A stretch of DNA of 64,000 nt from Conoideocrella luteorostrata (taxonomy: Eukaryota > Ascomycota > Sordariomycetes > Hypocreales > Clavicipitaceae), in assembly GCA_032433595.1 (NCBI GenBank), contig JASWJB010000112.1, forward strand, positions 1-64,000. Reading direction: 5' to 3'. A model generated the notes under the pieces. It did no database searches, was not told the origin of the DNA, and was given only the letters and a program-made list of their open reading frames with translations. Position numbers and translations under genes: made by a program. Each line of letters opens with the position of its first letter. Position 1 is the first letter of the stretch. This document shows, one piece after another, positions 1-12,488 of the stretch.

Positions 1-211
1 GGGAGTTTCAAACGTTCACGTACTCATTCTCTACAGCAAGTCTCTTGACTGTAGCAGAAGCCTTTTCCTCTTTCTTGTGGAGGTCCTCTCCTTGCTGCAT
101 CTTCTGGTCGAAAACGATGCGCATCTTACGATACTTTTTCTTCCATGATTTGTAGCCGCTTTTGTGGTGGTCGGCCGATTCTTCGACCTTGAGGGGAGAG
201 CCATCCATCAT
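1..211 (-). CDS. iec3: INO80 chromatin-remodelling complex subunit IEC3, 5' end only
   Basis: Partial gene running off the left edge; only the first coding exon (211 down to about 24) is visible. It opens with two adjacent ATG codons. The exon ends at a good donor (GTACGT, starting at 23), and reading through it meets a stop at 8-10, as expected for intron sequence. The peptide contains YKSWKKKYRKMRIVFDQKM followed by a lysine/glutamate-rich helix, which I recognise as the N-terminal signature of fungal Iec3, an accessory subunit of the INO80 nucleosome remodeller in the nucleus. It lies in tandem downstream of SLY1 on the same strand. The assignment rests on this N-terminal block alone, because the rest is outside the window. 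Confidence 0.75.
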
Positions 212-953
212 GAGAACTGGGGTATTGAAGCTATCGAGATTGATGTGGTTGCAATCAGAATCAACGACTGCAAAAGCAGCCTGAGATGTTGTCGCCAGAC
301 AGACGTTGGCCTGCCTGTTGCGAGGGGCTCTGATGTGCTCAGTGAGGTAGCGTCGTCTCCTTCACCACCCCTTTGTTCAAGGACAGATGCGCATGTATGG
401 AATGACGCTTAGTTCAGTGACGTGTGGGAGAGTAAATGCGACAAGAGAAAATCAATGGTTCGTGTTGGGCACGATTGTTTTTGGGCGGAGTTAATGATGG
501 GTTCGTGATGGTGGTCGTGGATTGGGGATGACGGAAAGGATGAGGTCAAGGTTTTCGCGTGGTCAAGTAACGAGAGCCTGGTGGTGGTGGTGGTGGTGTG
601 GTGGTGCGTGTCAGTTCCAGCAGCCTCGAATGCGCGGCGCATCGCGGCCCCTTGGTTGGTCAACGCCCCATCATGACTTTGGTGAGCGGGCTGTTTAGGG
701 AGCAGCCGCAGTCAGTCATTATCAACCCACCCGGCGACTTGGGGCTTTACTACGGAGTACCTAGCATTGCAGCAGTACGGACAGACAGTTTTCCAAACCT
801 GCAGAAGATTATTAAACTTTATGCAGACCAATTATTACCTCTGCATACTAGGTGGTGCTGGAGAGCCCGCATTTCTGGCTTCAGTCAAAATTTGGTGGTT
901 GTAAATTTATTTCTGTCTCGCTGACTGAACTCTATTATACCAATCTCACATTT
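212..953. other. Intergenic region upstream of IEC3 and downstream of SLY1
   Basis: About 740 bases between two genes transcribed leftwards. It should hold the IEC3 promoter and 5' leader and the SLY1 3' end. Visible structure is a GGT/TGG-rich simple repeat at 581-606 and one copy of the TACGGAGTA word at 751-759. The open frames here have low-complexity histidine/threonine composition and I do not believe they are genes. Confidence 0.6.
581..606. repeat. (GGT)n-like microsatellite
   Basis: Imperfect trinucleotide run of GTG/GTGG units in the IEC3-SLY1 spacer. Confidence 0.8.
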
Positions 954-3299
954 TTATGAAGCAACTTCGTTACCTAGCCTCTCCAACTCGTCCCTGACAA
1001 ACTCCCCGGCATTCACTAGTTCCGTGCTGCCGTAGACCACGCGCTTTCTCCCCCGGTCTTTGCTGGTCCGCTCTACCCATTCCTGCAAGTTGCCGTATTC
1101 TTCCATGCTTCCACCTCCCACAGTAAATACAACTGCCTCAGTGAATCCTTGGCGTCGCTGGCCAAAACTTGCCGACTGCCCTGGACCTTGAGAGCCGGGC
1201 ATGCCGCCGGGCGCACTGGCTCCCATTCCTGATCGCACAGCACTTGGCGGGGGCATGGTTCCGCGAGCGTTTGGTGAGCGAGGGTCAAAGTACAGGTAGT
1301 TCTCCGTCTTGGCGATTGCGGAGGATGCGGCAGCAGATGGGTCCATGATCGATTCAACAATCTTAGTCACGGTAAGATCTCGGTCTGCCGGTAAAAAGTT
1401 CTTAACGCCGGAAATCAATGACTCAAAGTTGGATGACAAGCCAGATGGAACACCAGTCTCTTTAAGCCTGTCTGTAAGGCGTGACGATATAGAAGAAAAT
1501 CGACCGAACAAATCGGATGTCGGTGCTTGTTGATTGGAGTTGTTGTTTATAGTGGTAAGTTGTGTCATTTTCGTCGTGGCACGAACCCTATCCGCAGTGT
1601 TAGAGATGTCTTGATGGCCATGTGCTAAAATTGTTTGAACTTACTGTCGAACGTAGGGCAGACTTGAAACATCAGCCCCGGCTGCTTCAAGAGCCTTTGC
1701 AAACCCTTCAAAGTCCGCCCGGCCAACCTCTTGTTCAGTACTGAGAAACCAAATGATGAACAGTCGAAGCTTGTCCAAAGGTTCTTTACCTTTGTTCTCA
1801 TCCTTGATAATCTCCATCACCTGAGCTTTGGTCTGCTTCATGACGTTCTCTTCCAGCTGGAAATAGTTATCCAACTGACGGTCCTTGATACCGGACAACA
1901 AGGCCGCCAAGATGTTCATGTGCATGTCCAGTGTACCTTTCCGTTCTCGCATCTCTGGGAGCAATGTTATCGCAGCCTTGAGATGCTGAGCACTCGCACT
2001 CGTGTCATTTTGTAGATCCTCCAAGTCAGAAACTCCTGTTTTCTTAGTAATAGCCGCCGTGTCCTCCTTGTACTTTGTTAATTCGGCGTCGATGTCCTCG
2101 GCGACTTGGGGGAACGGAACTCCGGCGTTCTTTGCCCAGAAAAAGTCGTTGGCACTCAGATCATAGGATTTTTTGCTGCTTCCTTTAGCTGGTTTATTCT
2201 CTTCAGCCGGAGTCTCGATGGTGATTCTATTCAGTTTCATGTCGAGAACGTCGTGAACGAGGGATTGATACGTCCAAGAATGCGACAGCATCGGAATCAG
2301 ATCAACATTGCGGTCGAGGAGCACCAACACGGGCCGTGAACTCGGCGTGCTCGAAGCTGTAGGTCGCGCGCTGGAAAAAAGGTTGTCTTTCGAGTTAAGA
2401 ATGTGATCTCGTAGTTTCCGATCTAGGCGAGTAGCTACCATTTCCGCGGCCGCTGCTTTGGGACAGCGAATGATGGGGATGGCCCCTTACGATGATGTTA
2501 GCTTTTGAGACTCATGTCGTGATTGATAAAACATACCCATGGTGACAACGACACTAAAGAGACCGCTCACTATTCTATCTATTACAGCATCAAGCTCCTC
2601 GTCGCTGGTCTTGGCGCTGTTCAGGGCCCAATATGTGTGTGCTTTTTGCATACCCAGGCTGAATAGGTCAGGTTCGGCAACTATGAAGTTGAGATATTGA
2701 TCGAACAGTTGAGAAATGTTCTCAGACGTGCCGGCTGTCGCTGTTTGTGTGGCAAAGTCCTCCAACAAGACTCTTGGGAGGGATGACAGGAAGTTGATGT
2801 AGGCTGGTGAATATAGTCCTTTCTGGAGATCGTTCGTAATACCTTGCAGGTTTTGTGCACTTGGTTCGAGGAGGTAAATAACAGGGACATCAGGAATAGG
2901 ATGCCGTGAAGTCCCAATATGCCTAGAGTAGTCCTTGGTCAGTCCCCAAGTGCTCCATGCAGTGTCGTCAAAAATGCTACAACTCACATATGCATTGTGA
3001 TACCCATTGATCGCAGGTCGCTGACACGCATGACGCTGCTGATAACATCCCGACCTAGGTCATCAAAGACCAGCACTTTCCAAATCGGATTTCCATCAGC
3101 ATCTAGTATGGGAGGAACAGGCGCAAGGAGTCCGTTGGCGTGAGCATCGTTAGACTCGCTAGATTCGACAATTTCGTTGAGATTTAGGATCTTCTTTAGC
3201 GACGCTAAAGATGAAAGTCAGCCACATCATTGATATTAGCTTCAGATCACCTCAAGTACCTATTTGGCGATCTCGCAGAGAGTTGCCTTTGGTAGCCAT
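954..3299 (-). CDS. sly1: SLY1, Sec1/Munc18-family vesicle fusion protein
   Basis: Five exons by splice consensus: 3299-3260, 3204-2988, 2922-2537, 2485-1645 and 1587-954. They give 705 codons plus stop, close to the usual size of Sly1. The protein starts MATKGNSLRDRQI and continues as SLKKILNLNE, the typical Sly1 N-terminus. Other Sec1-family blocks are IPDVPVIYLLEP (exon 3), AIPIIRCPK across the exon 3/4 junction, and PVLVLLDRNVDLIPML (exon 4). SM proteins of this class bind the syntaxin Sed5 and help assemble SNARE complexes for ER-to-Golgi and intra-Golgi fusion. They are cytosolic or peripheral at membranes. All four introns are short (50-65 nt), with GT donors and AG acceptors. It is divergent from the PNUTS-like gene to the right. 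The family is secure; orthology to Sly1 rather than another SM protein rests on the N-terminal and Arg-Cys-Pro blocks. Confidence 0.93.
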
Positions 3300-5415
3300 T
3301 ATCGCTAGCTGGTCGTCCTTGGGCTGGATGGTGGGGTGTTCGAGGAAACCTGGTATGACCGCAACAGGCCGGGGCAGGATTGACGGCTTAAACAAACGAC
3401 AGGTGTATTGGCTGTAGAAATTCTGTTAATCCAATAGTCCCTTCAGTTTCAAGATTGTCCGAGATGGGTTCGCTGGTTGTGTCAATGCCGGGGTCCAACC
3501 ATCATCACATTTACGCAATTCGATTTATTGGACATGGAGCTCCCTACTGCAGACGTCCCCAGTGGCCACTGTGTACCTCCGGCGACCCCCAGTGCCACGC
3601 TGGCGGGAACGGAGAGACTCAATATCCGGTACTAGCGCCGGGACCTTGTAGCTGTCTGCAGAGCTTCTCCTGACCTGTAGCTGAGTGGGGTCAGGCATGA
3701 ATGACCCGTGCTTTGCTGCACTCCTTGCTGCCTGATATTTATGGCCGCAGCATAGCGCGGCCTGGCTGCGAGACGCAGTCGACTTTTCTACCACCAACGA
3801 CAGCTCTTCATCATCATTTCGCACATCGCCATCTGCTGCGACCTGTGCGGCAACATATCTCATCGGCAAGCTGCGTCGTTATCTGGCTCTGGTGTTGAAT
3901 TTCCCCATCTCTCTTGCCAGCTTTCGACTTATCGCCGTAATCTGTCGCTATTTACCCATCAACGGGCTGTCGCATGACGACTCCGTAAAACGCGTTCAAT
4001 CCTGTAAACAGCACGGAGGAGACGGCATAGACCTCGAGCGGGATTAAAAGTTAAAATCACTGCGATAATCGCTTTGGTCGTTGGGTATGCTTTACTTTGA
4101 ACCCCAAACCCCCCTCTTTTCCCTACCCCCAATCATCATGCCTTCAGGAGCCTTCACCTCCCCAGTGTCCAATCAATCGCCACCCCTGAGTCTGTCGCCG
4201 CCTTGAGCGGAAGCAGCGTCAACTTTTATCTTGTGATTCTGGCGCCTGCATCAATGAAATGCAATCGCTCTTTAATTTGGTCATCATTAAAGCCGCGACT
4301 TAAACACCCGAAATTCTTCTCTCAGAACCAGTTTAAAAGAGCCAGGTCAATTAAAGGGGAGATCCGTCCTTGAAAAAGCAGCACGTCAGCCCTTTGGCCA
4401 ACTTGAAAGGCACAATGCCAAGACACGAGTACATCGCGTTGTCATAAGGCTTTGACCCAGTCGTCGGGTTGTAGGCTGAGATGAGAATGATTTTTAAAAG
4501 ATGCAATCATCATGGAGATAGAGCTGCTGCGTGGTGTGGTTGCGCTGTTGGCGTCACGAGTGTCCGTTGGCATGTCTGATGTTGACCTCACGCAAGTGTG
4601 GGCGGATAGTCAACCACACAACGGGCGGACACGGAAGCCTTCGTTAAACTATCAACCTACATTTTTCATTGCTCGGCATTTCAAATCTACTAATTGAGCC
4701 GCGGCTGTATCATCGTTCTATCTGTCATTTGCTCTGACTGGCCATTTTCGCTCGGCCAAGGTTATGCATCTCGGGAGGAACTTCTGGAGTACGGAGGATG
4801 CTTGGTCGTGCTCCGCCTTCACTGGCAATTACTTTCATCCCACGCTTATGGCTTTGCCTCAATACCATTTTCTGTGTTCCCCAGATTCACAACCTCACAG
4901 ATCCCTTCAATTTTGTCTGTTAACAAGGGAAACAAAGAGCACTAACAGATTCTCTCCCATTCATAGATGTTCGCTGGCCACATAATTGTTCGAGTCTTGA
5001 CGATCGCCCCAACCCCTGCGACTGCTCTATTTCTAGACTAGCTTCGGGAGTGGATCCAATACATCATAGCCGACATTCACCCGCTAACATTACGCTTGTC
5101 TGGTAAAGTGTCTTGGCACGTTAATCCTCAGAGTAAGTACTTCTTGCATGCCCCTGTCTGATGCACCCTCCGCTACTCCATACACCGCATCCCTTTCATA
5201 CCACCAGCCACTTTCGTTACACAGCAGATTGTGTAGTGCTGACACCGGTGCATCTGTCAACTTCACACTCACTGTCCCTTCGTTGCTAGACTTGACGCGT
5301 GCTCACCGGGTCGGTGATGTTCGCTAATATGAATTGCTAGCCATAGATTTTTCTTTTACGGCGTTGTTGTCTATGAGTGGTGCATGTTTGGGCGACGACT
5401 AAGTCTTCACTTAAA
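3300..5415. promoter_or_regulatory. Long divergent intergenic region between SLY1 and the PNUTS-like gene
   Basis: About 2.1 kb separating two divergent genes. Both promoters and 5' leaders must lie here. It includes a C-rich stretch around 4100-4135 and a run of short open frames without recognisable protein features. No TATA box stands out next to either start. I see no additional gene. Confidence 0.55.
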
Positions 5416-8400
5416 ATGCAGTCCTGGCCCGGCTCGGGCCAGAACGGCGCAAACGGGCAAAGCTCATGGCAAGAAGGCTTCCCATATGGAAGCCAGGATG
5501 ATCATTTCGATCCTAACCAAGCCTGGCCACAGTCCGTAGCAGATCAAGCTAGTTCTTTCTCCCATGTCGACAATCAGCAAGACGCTCACGCACCAAACTA
5601 CTTCAACCATGCCTCTCACCAAGAAGATACTTTCTTGGGAGGAAACCTGCGTCATTCACAAGGTGGCGAGCCGAACTTCCATGGCGGGCACGGTCCTTTG
5701 GGGCTAAACCAACAGTTCAGTCAAGCCGGTCAAGATGTAATTGATCCTGCGTTCAGTGACTTGCACCCTGATATATATGGACAGCAACCGAAGAGACACT
5801 TGGGTATTAACCAAGTTCCAAACCATTCACATGGACAGCCGCAGGGTTTTTCGCATCATGATTATCAGTTTCCTGGTCGGAATGAACATTCCTTTGACCA
5901 TTCGGTTTCCCAGTATGACCCAAATCAGCTGCTGCCCCGGTCCGCGAGCCAGCATGCTCAATCATCAGCTCAGCACTTTGACCGGCTGCAAGGTGGCTTC
6001 CAGCAAGAACAGGCATTCTCGCGGCACTCTCAACAGTCTCCTTCAATTCAGCATCAACATCCATTTTCACATGGACAAAATTTTGCCCAAAATGACAACG
6101 CTCAGCAAAACCAGTTCAGCCAGGACCAAGGCGTGAATCTTGCCTACCAACAGCAGCAACAGCAACAGCAACAACACAGATCGACTCATCAACCTCATAT
6201 TCATGGTCAACAATCCTTGAACGGCCCAAACTATTCTCAGAAACCTGCTACTTATTCTCAACCAGGGCATCTACCTCAAGCTCATTTTGATGCTCCCGCG
6301 ACGCAACATACAACCCAAGCTCCGCCGGAAACTATATCCGTCGTTGTTCAACCAGGGCTCGCATCCACTGACTCTTCTGCGCCAAAAAAGAGGAAGCGTG
6401 CAACCAAAAGCCCAATAGAAGGCACTGTTGCGGATACTGCTGTGGTATCTACTGAATTGTCCGCTGAATCGTCCACCAAGAAATCTGAGGATACCGACAG
6501 CTTGTCTGTTCCCGTGCCATCTGCAGATGAAGCAAGGCTGATCGCCGATTTTGGGAAGCGAAATAAGTCAGCCCAGATAAAGTATCCATCCATTAATGGA
6601 TTGCCGCATATGGTTTATGACGGTAGCGTCAAACTCCCAGGTCAGATACAGTTCGACTATCCTGCAAATCGTTCGAGTCTAACACTATTGTTTTCTTCAG
6701 CACCCAAGAGCTATGACAAGTTAGCACCGTTAGTTGCCTTACCGTCTCGGAACGGACAGCCCATCATTCCTGAGCTAGGTCACCTACTGCCATGTGAGGT
6801 TCAGGGGCGATTTACTAGCAAGTATCGGCCATCGCTCGATAGGAGTGGACTAGACGAGAGACGAGCTGAGGCGAAAACATTGCTTGATGAGTATGACAGG
6901 TCAATGCAAATTTTAGGTAAACGACAGCCGAAATATACCGAGTATCCTCGTAAGTGCTTTATTGTCATATATATCTTGTGAAGCAGCCCTAACACATTGC
7001 AGATGCCCTAAAAGAACAACTTAAATCCGACGAGGCTTCTAAGAACAAGGCAGAGAAGAAGGCTAAGAAATCAGTTGAGAATGAGCAAGTCAAGCCGGTA
7101 AGTGTTTCGCTGCAACAGAATCGCCGCCAACTGCGATGCTAAACCGCATTTTTCATAGATCCGCTCAGCAACCCGGCCGACGGACCCTGTCGAAGCAGCT
7201 GTTTGGGATGCCATCGGATTTGTTCACGTTGATCAGTCAACTCAACGAACAAGCTCACTCATTGCTGGACGCGTGCAACAGGCTGGCGATCATTTCATAA
7301 AGCTGCGGACCGACATGAATCGAAGCAAGCTCGACTTTGATCAGGCAGTAAAAGACAAACAGTCCGAAGAAGTAATTGCGAAACTCCAAGCTGAAGCCGA
7401 ACAGAAGAAGGAGGCTTTGTACCGAGCATTGGACGCTACGGTTGAGCACGCAGACGATGCAGTGCTGGATAACCTCGGTGGACACCAAAAGCTGGTTCTC
7501 AGTCTTGTCAACTCATTAATTTCGTCCATCAAAGCTGGCGACTTTGCGGGAAAGCTTCCAAAAATTGTGCTGGAGCTGTTCACACACTTCCGCATGACTA
7601 AAAAGATGACTGAGACGACCAACTTTGATACTGTTCGTAAACGACTCGAAGATAAAGGTGATACCGAGGTCAAAGACCTAGTTCGAGAAATCTCCTCAAA
7701 AATCAAGAAGTTTCAGAAGGCTAATGACCCTGAGACGGCGACTGGATACACTGGGACGTCCGCAGCAAGTCGAGCAAAAGCTGGAGTCAAGACAGCCTTG
7801 GATGGTGCATCATCAAAGCGAGGACGTGATGACGATTCCGATACTCGAACGGTGAAGAAGATTGCTGTAGAGGCTGGTGGTAGCTCCTTGAGTAAGAAGT
7901 TGGCCCAGCCAAAATCATCGACACAATCCGCGGCCAAGACAGTCACTGGAAAACTGGCGACGTCTTCTGTGTTGCCCGGAAAGTCTCGACCCATTGCGAA
8001 GACTGTGGTCAAGTCTGAACCGACAGCAGCTGACAGCCCTAATGCCTATGCCGATGACAAGAGCAAAGTGGACGTCAAGAAGCCAGTTATCAAGTCTGAG
8101 GGCAAGTCTGTAGTGACCAAGGTCGACGCTAAGACGGCTCAGCCAAAGCCTTCAACGACCCCTTCTTCCAGCAGCGCACTTTCTGGAATTGCATCCCTGC
8201 TTGATTCTATAAATGCTAAGAAGCCAGAGGCGGCGCAAGTATCCACTAAAGAATCCAAAGCGTCGGACAGCTCGGAAACTTCAGAACAAAGAGCCAAACG
8301 CTTACGCAAGGAAGCAAGGCGGAAGCTTCGCATTAGCTGGAAACCCGAGGAAGACCTTGTGCAAGTCAAGGTCTTCCAGAAAGATGATGATGAGGATGAG

Positions 8401-9549
8401 GGACGTGATATGAATATGATTCGCGATGCCGCGGATGATCGATCAGAAGGCATGGTTTTGAAACAACGCGCCGATGTGGATGAAGACGAGGACGAGGACG
8501 ACATCCCGTACCAGCCTTGGGTTAGCCCTAATGTCACTGACTTTTCACACCTACCATCCGATATTAGGGATAAGAGCTACGTTACTCGAGGTGGTAATGT
8601 CACGTTTTCCACTGAAGAGCAGAGGCTGATCGCAGAGCGAGAACAACGGGAACTCATGGCCATCTATACTGACGTGGACGATATACCACCGACTCCAAAG
8701 TCGCCTATACTGGAGCAATCTGCCAGCCAAGCAAGCTCGAAGGCCGGTTACATTCCAACTGACGATTCCAAATTCGAAGAACTTCAGTTGCGATGGAGAG
8801 AAGAACAGAATGTGGGCGTCGACCAGGCCCTGGTGTCAGCTATCAGACGCATCGAAGCCAAGAGTAACCCATCTAACAAATTGGATTCTATTTTTGGTCG
8901 TCTTAAAGGAGCACCTGGTCATTCAAACTCGCAACAGCCTTCAGCATCCCATACCTCGCCCACTTATCATCAGATCACACGACATAATTTCCCCTTTGGA
9001 GTAGGACCTTCTGGTGAGGAGCAAGTCTATACGTGCCTGCAATCCGACAAGATCAAGACTTGGCGTGATCCCAATCCGATTCATTTTGACCCTACCCGTT
9101 CCTATCATTACGGCGATAAGAACCTGAAGATGATTGGCAACCACATTGAAACAGTCGCTAGAGCCCTGGCTAGCAAACCATACCCTGCGACTGCTCCCCC
9201 GGAATGGATAGCCCATGACGCAGAAAGGGTTCGCGAATGGTGGCTAGGATACAATAAGGAAGTTGCTACGAAGCAAAGAAAACTAGACGAGGACAGGGCC
9301 CGAGCTGAAGCAGAGGCCAACGCCCTAAGACTGGTAGCCGGGTCTTCCGGTCAGGCTTCAGGACAGGCGCAAGATTGGAATGCATACTATCAGCAGCAAC
9401 CCGGTTATGCACCATACTTGGCTCTTCTCCAACAAATGACGGGCGGCCAGGCTGCGACAGATCAAGTAGCGCCAGCAGAAGGATCACAGAGCCAACAAGG
9501 TCAGATTCCTGACAGCCAACTCCAGTCAATTTTGGCTGCTATCAACCAA

Positions 9550-9582
<33 letters not shown>

Positions 9583-9945
9583 CAACAACCGTCTACACAG
9601 CCCGCGGGCGTCAATCCTCTGAGCAACCTTAACCCCAATGATCCATCATACCAACAACTACTGCTGCTAACGCAGATGACTCAAGGACAGCAGGGTCAAC
9701 CGCCGCCGCCTCCGCCACCACCCCCCGTTGCTCAGTCCCATGATCGAGAACGGGACAGGGACAGGGAACGTGACTGGGACCGCGGAGACTACAGAGATAG
9801 AGACGGCAAAGACGGCCGCAAGAAGAAAGCAACGTTGCCACCCCATAAGCCTGCAAACAAGGCTTTAATCGGAACTAAAGCTTGTACATTTTGGCAGCAA
9901 GGTAAATGCGCTCGTGGCGACAAGTGTACGTTTAGACATGACTGA
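5416..9945 (+). CDS. PNUTS/Ppn1-like nuclear protein: TFIIS-N-like region, PP1-docking motif, C-terminal CCCH finger
   Basis: Three exons (5416-6949, 7003-7097, 7159-9945) encode about 1471 residues. An in-frame ATG at 5377 would add 13. Residues 1-320 are Gln/His/Ser-rich low complexity with a polyQ tract. A basic PKKRKR patch near 323 suggests nuclear import. Residues about 640-730 are helical and resemble the TFIIS N-terminal (LW) domain, as in LVLSLVNSLISSIKAGDF. Residues 934-937 read RISW and fit the RVxF PP1-docking consensus. An acidic stretch, a polyQ tract, a polyproline tract and an RD/DR-rich segment follow. The protein ends in a CCCH finger (C-x7-C-x5-C-x3-H, about 1452-1470). This order (TFIIS-N, RVxF, C-terminal CCCH) matches animal PNUTS and fission yeast Ppn1, which target PP1 to the cleavage/polyadenylation machinery. 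The CCCH finger is plain in the sequence. The PNUTS assignment is inference from domain order. Confidence 0.8.
6151..6176 (+). repeat. CAG/CAA run encoding polyglutamine
   Basis: In-frame mixed CAG/CAA codons in exon 1 of the PNUTS-like gene, encoding a nine-residue Gln tract. The mixed codons are typical of selected polyQ rather than pure repeat expansion. Confidence 0.85.
9552..9590 (+). repeat. Second CAG/CAA polyglutamine run
   Basis: In-frame run of about 13 Gln codons in exon 3 of the PNUTS-like gene, starting as pure CAG and ending as CAA. A pure-proline run follows it at about 9700-9727. Confidence 0.85.
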
Positions 9946-10325
9946 GACAACGCGGAGGAGTTTAATGCTTGCAAAAGAGGTCAGAAACGGGGGCAGGGCC
10001 CTAGCACATGGCGTTTGAGGGAGGAATACCCCGGTTTGTATTTTATCGATATAGGGGACTGGGAACCAACGGCATTACATCGAACGGGGGGCTATTTGTA
10101 TGGTGGAATTCTGTAAAATCGGGGTTGTGTATACTATCAATCTCTTTGCATCGTGCTTGGGGACTACCAAGCCTAACACAATCTACTTTCGTTCAGACAA
10201 TGCCATATTTCCAATTGGTGCAAACTTAAGATGTTGGTGAATGCTAGAATCATTTTAGAACGTCCATCCATCCAAGCTACTACTGTTCTATATGTCTCCG
10301 GACTTTTTCATCCTATGAATCGTAA
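9946..10325. other. Convergent 3' spacer
   Basis: Spacer of 380 bases between the PNUTS-like gene (left) and translin (right, opposite strand). It should hold both 3' UTRs. No other feature seen. Confidence 0.6.
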
Positions 10326-11314
10326 CTATTCCTCCGTCTTCATCTCATCACCAGGTCTTGTAACTAATCCCCTCAAACTCAAATCATAAACCACGTCTTC
10401 CACTTTCTTCACATCATACTTGACCGCATCCGCACGCTTCCTCAAGATGTCATTCTTCAGATTAAGCAGCTGAAAGCCGGCGAAAATATCCTTGACGAAT
10501 GTGCTAATAGTCATGGGCAGCTCAAAGTCACCCAAGGTAACGGCATTGGTAGCCAGACGGGCAAGTTCGGGAGTGAGGTCGGTAAGCGAGAGGAGATACT
10601 CTTCGATGGTGAAGTGGAAGGAATCACGGTCCTTAAGGTTTGTGGGGACTACCATGAATGAGGGTCAGTTGAGCTGCTCTCCAACAAGTGTGTCAGGGAA
10701 CTGCAGGGGGAAAAAAGCGTAAGAGTACCAGAGAAAATAGCCCCAACTTCCTCGAGAGTAAGCAAGCGCCCTAGCTCACCGGTCATGGTGTCCGAGCCAA
10801 AGCCACCAAGCCAGGCGCAATAGATGGCCGTCCCAATGGCATTTTGTACGGTACGAGCCCACTTTGCGTTGTACCTACATGGAGCCAGAATTAGTTCATC
10901 TCTGGAACTTTTCATTAGAGACTGCGGGTAAGCCAACTTGTAGTACGGGTGCTTGGACGCAACCTCGTTCAATTCCTTGATAACGACAATTTCTTCCTTG
11001 ACAGCATTTTGTACTTGCTCCACCAATGCGGGATCTAAGACACATTCATGAGATTGTTAGCCTAATTTAGTTGAGTATACATAAAGCAGCAGGAAGCGAG
11101 AAAGATGACAGAGGGAGGGTGATGAGAGACTCAACTCACAGCGAGGGCGAGGCGTGGAGTAGACTCGCGACAAGAGACCTTGCGCGGAGGCGACTGCTCG
11201 TTCGAGCTTTTGTACAATTTGGGTGAGCGTGTCGCGGACCTGGGATTCTTCTTCGATTTTAGACTGGAGGCCTGTGAAAATGGAGGGGTCTATAAGGGTG
11301 GATTGGGCGGACAT
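10326..11314 (-). CDS. TSN: Translin
   Basis: Four exons (11314-11140, 11034-10938, 10874-10729, 10648-10326) give 246 residues, the usual translin length. The strongest signature is at the C-terminal end: ISTFVKDIFAGFQLLNLKND followed by LRKR and YDVKKVEDVVYDLSLRGL, closely matching the conserved translin segment. Exon 3 encodes KWARTVQNAIGTAIYCAWL, the core helix of the family. Translin forms octameric rings, and with TRAX the C3PO nuclease, and binds single-stranded nucleic acid. Intron 2 uses a weak donor (GTTGGC) that I chose because it alone restores the frame and the Y-Y-K-Y-N-A-K-W junction. The exon 3/4 junction (donor 10728, acceptor just after 10649) is the least certain splice. 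It is convergent with the PNUTS-like gene. Confidence 0.88.
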
Positions 11315-12488
11315 GGTCAGACTGGTGTTGAGAGTGTCGATGTTGAGAGTGGTGTTGGGCGTTGATGAGTTTTAGGTGAGGCGAGGTTGAGATGGAGCGC
11401 GCTTTGGTGGGGCAGGTCTTTGTAGATGGATGGATGATGGGTGGATGATGGATGGATGGAGGGTGGTCATTCAGCAATCTTGAATTTGAACTGGCCATGT
11501 ATTGTATTTAGTTTACTCTAAAACAGAACATCATGTCAAAGATCAGCAGAGTATTCACATCCCAAAGTAGATTCAAGGTACGCATTCTGCCGCACTACAT
11601 CACAAGCCTTAGTCTAGAGCACAGCCTAGGTCTTCAGGAGGTCCAAGTACAGCATCTTCTCCACAACTGGATCAACAGCCCAGCAGCAATGAAAATACGA
11701 AGTAAAAAACCCGCCATATTTCGCGTCACCTAGAAGCAGTGTAATACCAGGGACACAGTGGGCTCAGACCATGCGTATACGCAGAGGAGTCTGGGCCCAG
11801 CAAACCAAAAATAAGAATAATCACGAAGCCTCATGTAGAGGCGTTTCAGAGATTAAACTGAAAAGAACAGATACTACACTTGATCTAAGCCATATGGCAA
11901 AGAGAGCTGGAGAGGAAAGAAAAAGAAATTTGAAAATTGGAAGGGGGAGGTGAGGTTCTTATAGTTGAGTTGCTGGGGCGGTGAATGGCGAGGCTTGGCA
12001 GAACAGCAGGTGGCGACAGGTGACAGGCGGTAGTGGGGTTTAGCGGAGACTGCTGCCTTGGGGCTGGAGTTCAGCACTGCTGCCTAGAGTGCTTGCGACT
12101 AGATGATTCCCGAGCAGGATCAGCGTTGAAGGGAGAAAGCGATGACATTCTCCTACTAAAGAAGAGGTTTTGTGGCCTCGAGGAGGGTTTAAATGGCATT
12201 TCACGTACGTGTGCCCGAATGGTGCGGCTGCCGCACCACATGATCCAGTGGCCCTCAGCATCCGGCACCTGTTATCTACTTACACATTCACAGGCAAAAG
12301 AATTCCTAACACTGCTTTCCTCGAAAGGCATTATATTCTCTATACTACAGTGATGTACGGTGTACTCCTGATTAGTTTATCTAAGATGGGCCCCGCATCG
12401 TAAGTCCCCATTCCTACACTCAACGGACGAAAGCAAGATCGTAAAATACTTCCACGAGTGAAGTGGTTCGCGAGGCAATGCTATGCTT
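11315..12488. other. Intergenic region upstream of translin and downstream of hydrophobin
   Basis: About 1.2 kb between two leftward genes. A GGAT/GATG-type tetranucleotide-rich stretch lies at about 11426-11466, close to the translin start and probably in its promoter or leader. Open frames here (for example 12033-12353) have no recognisable features. Confidence 0.5.
11426..11466. repeat. Degenerate (GGAT)n simple repeat
   Basis: Units of GGAT and GATG repeat imperfectly over about 40 bases some 110-150 bases upstream of the translin ATG. Confidence 0.75.
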
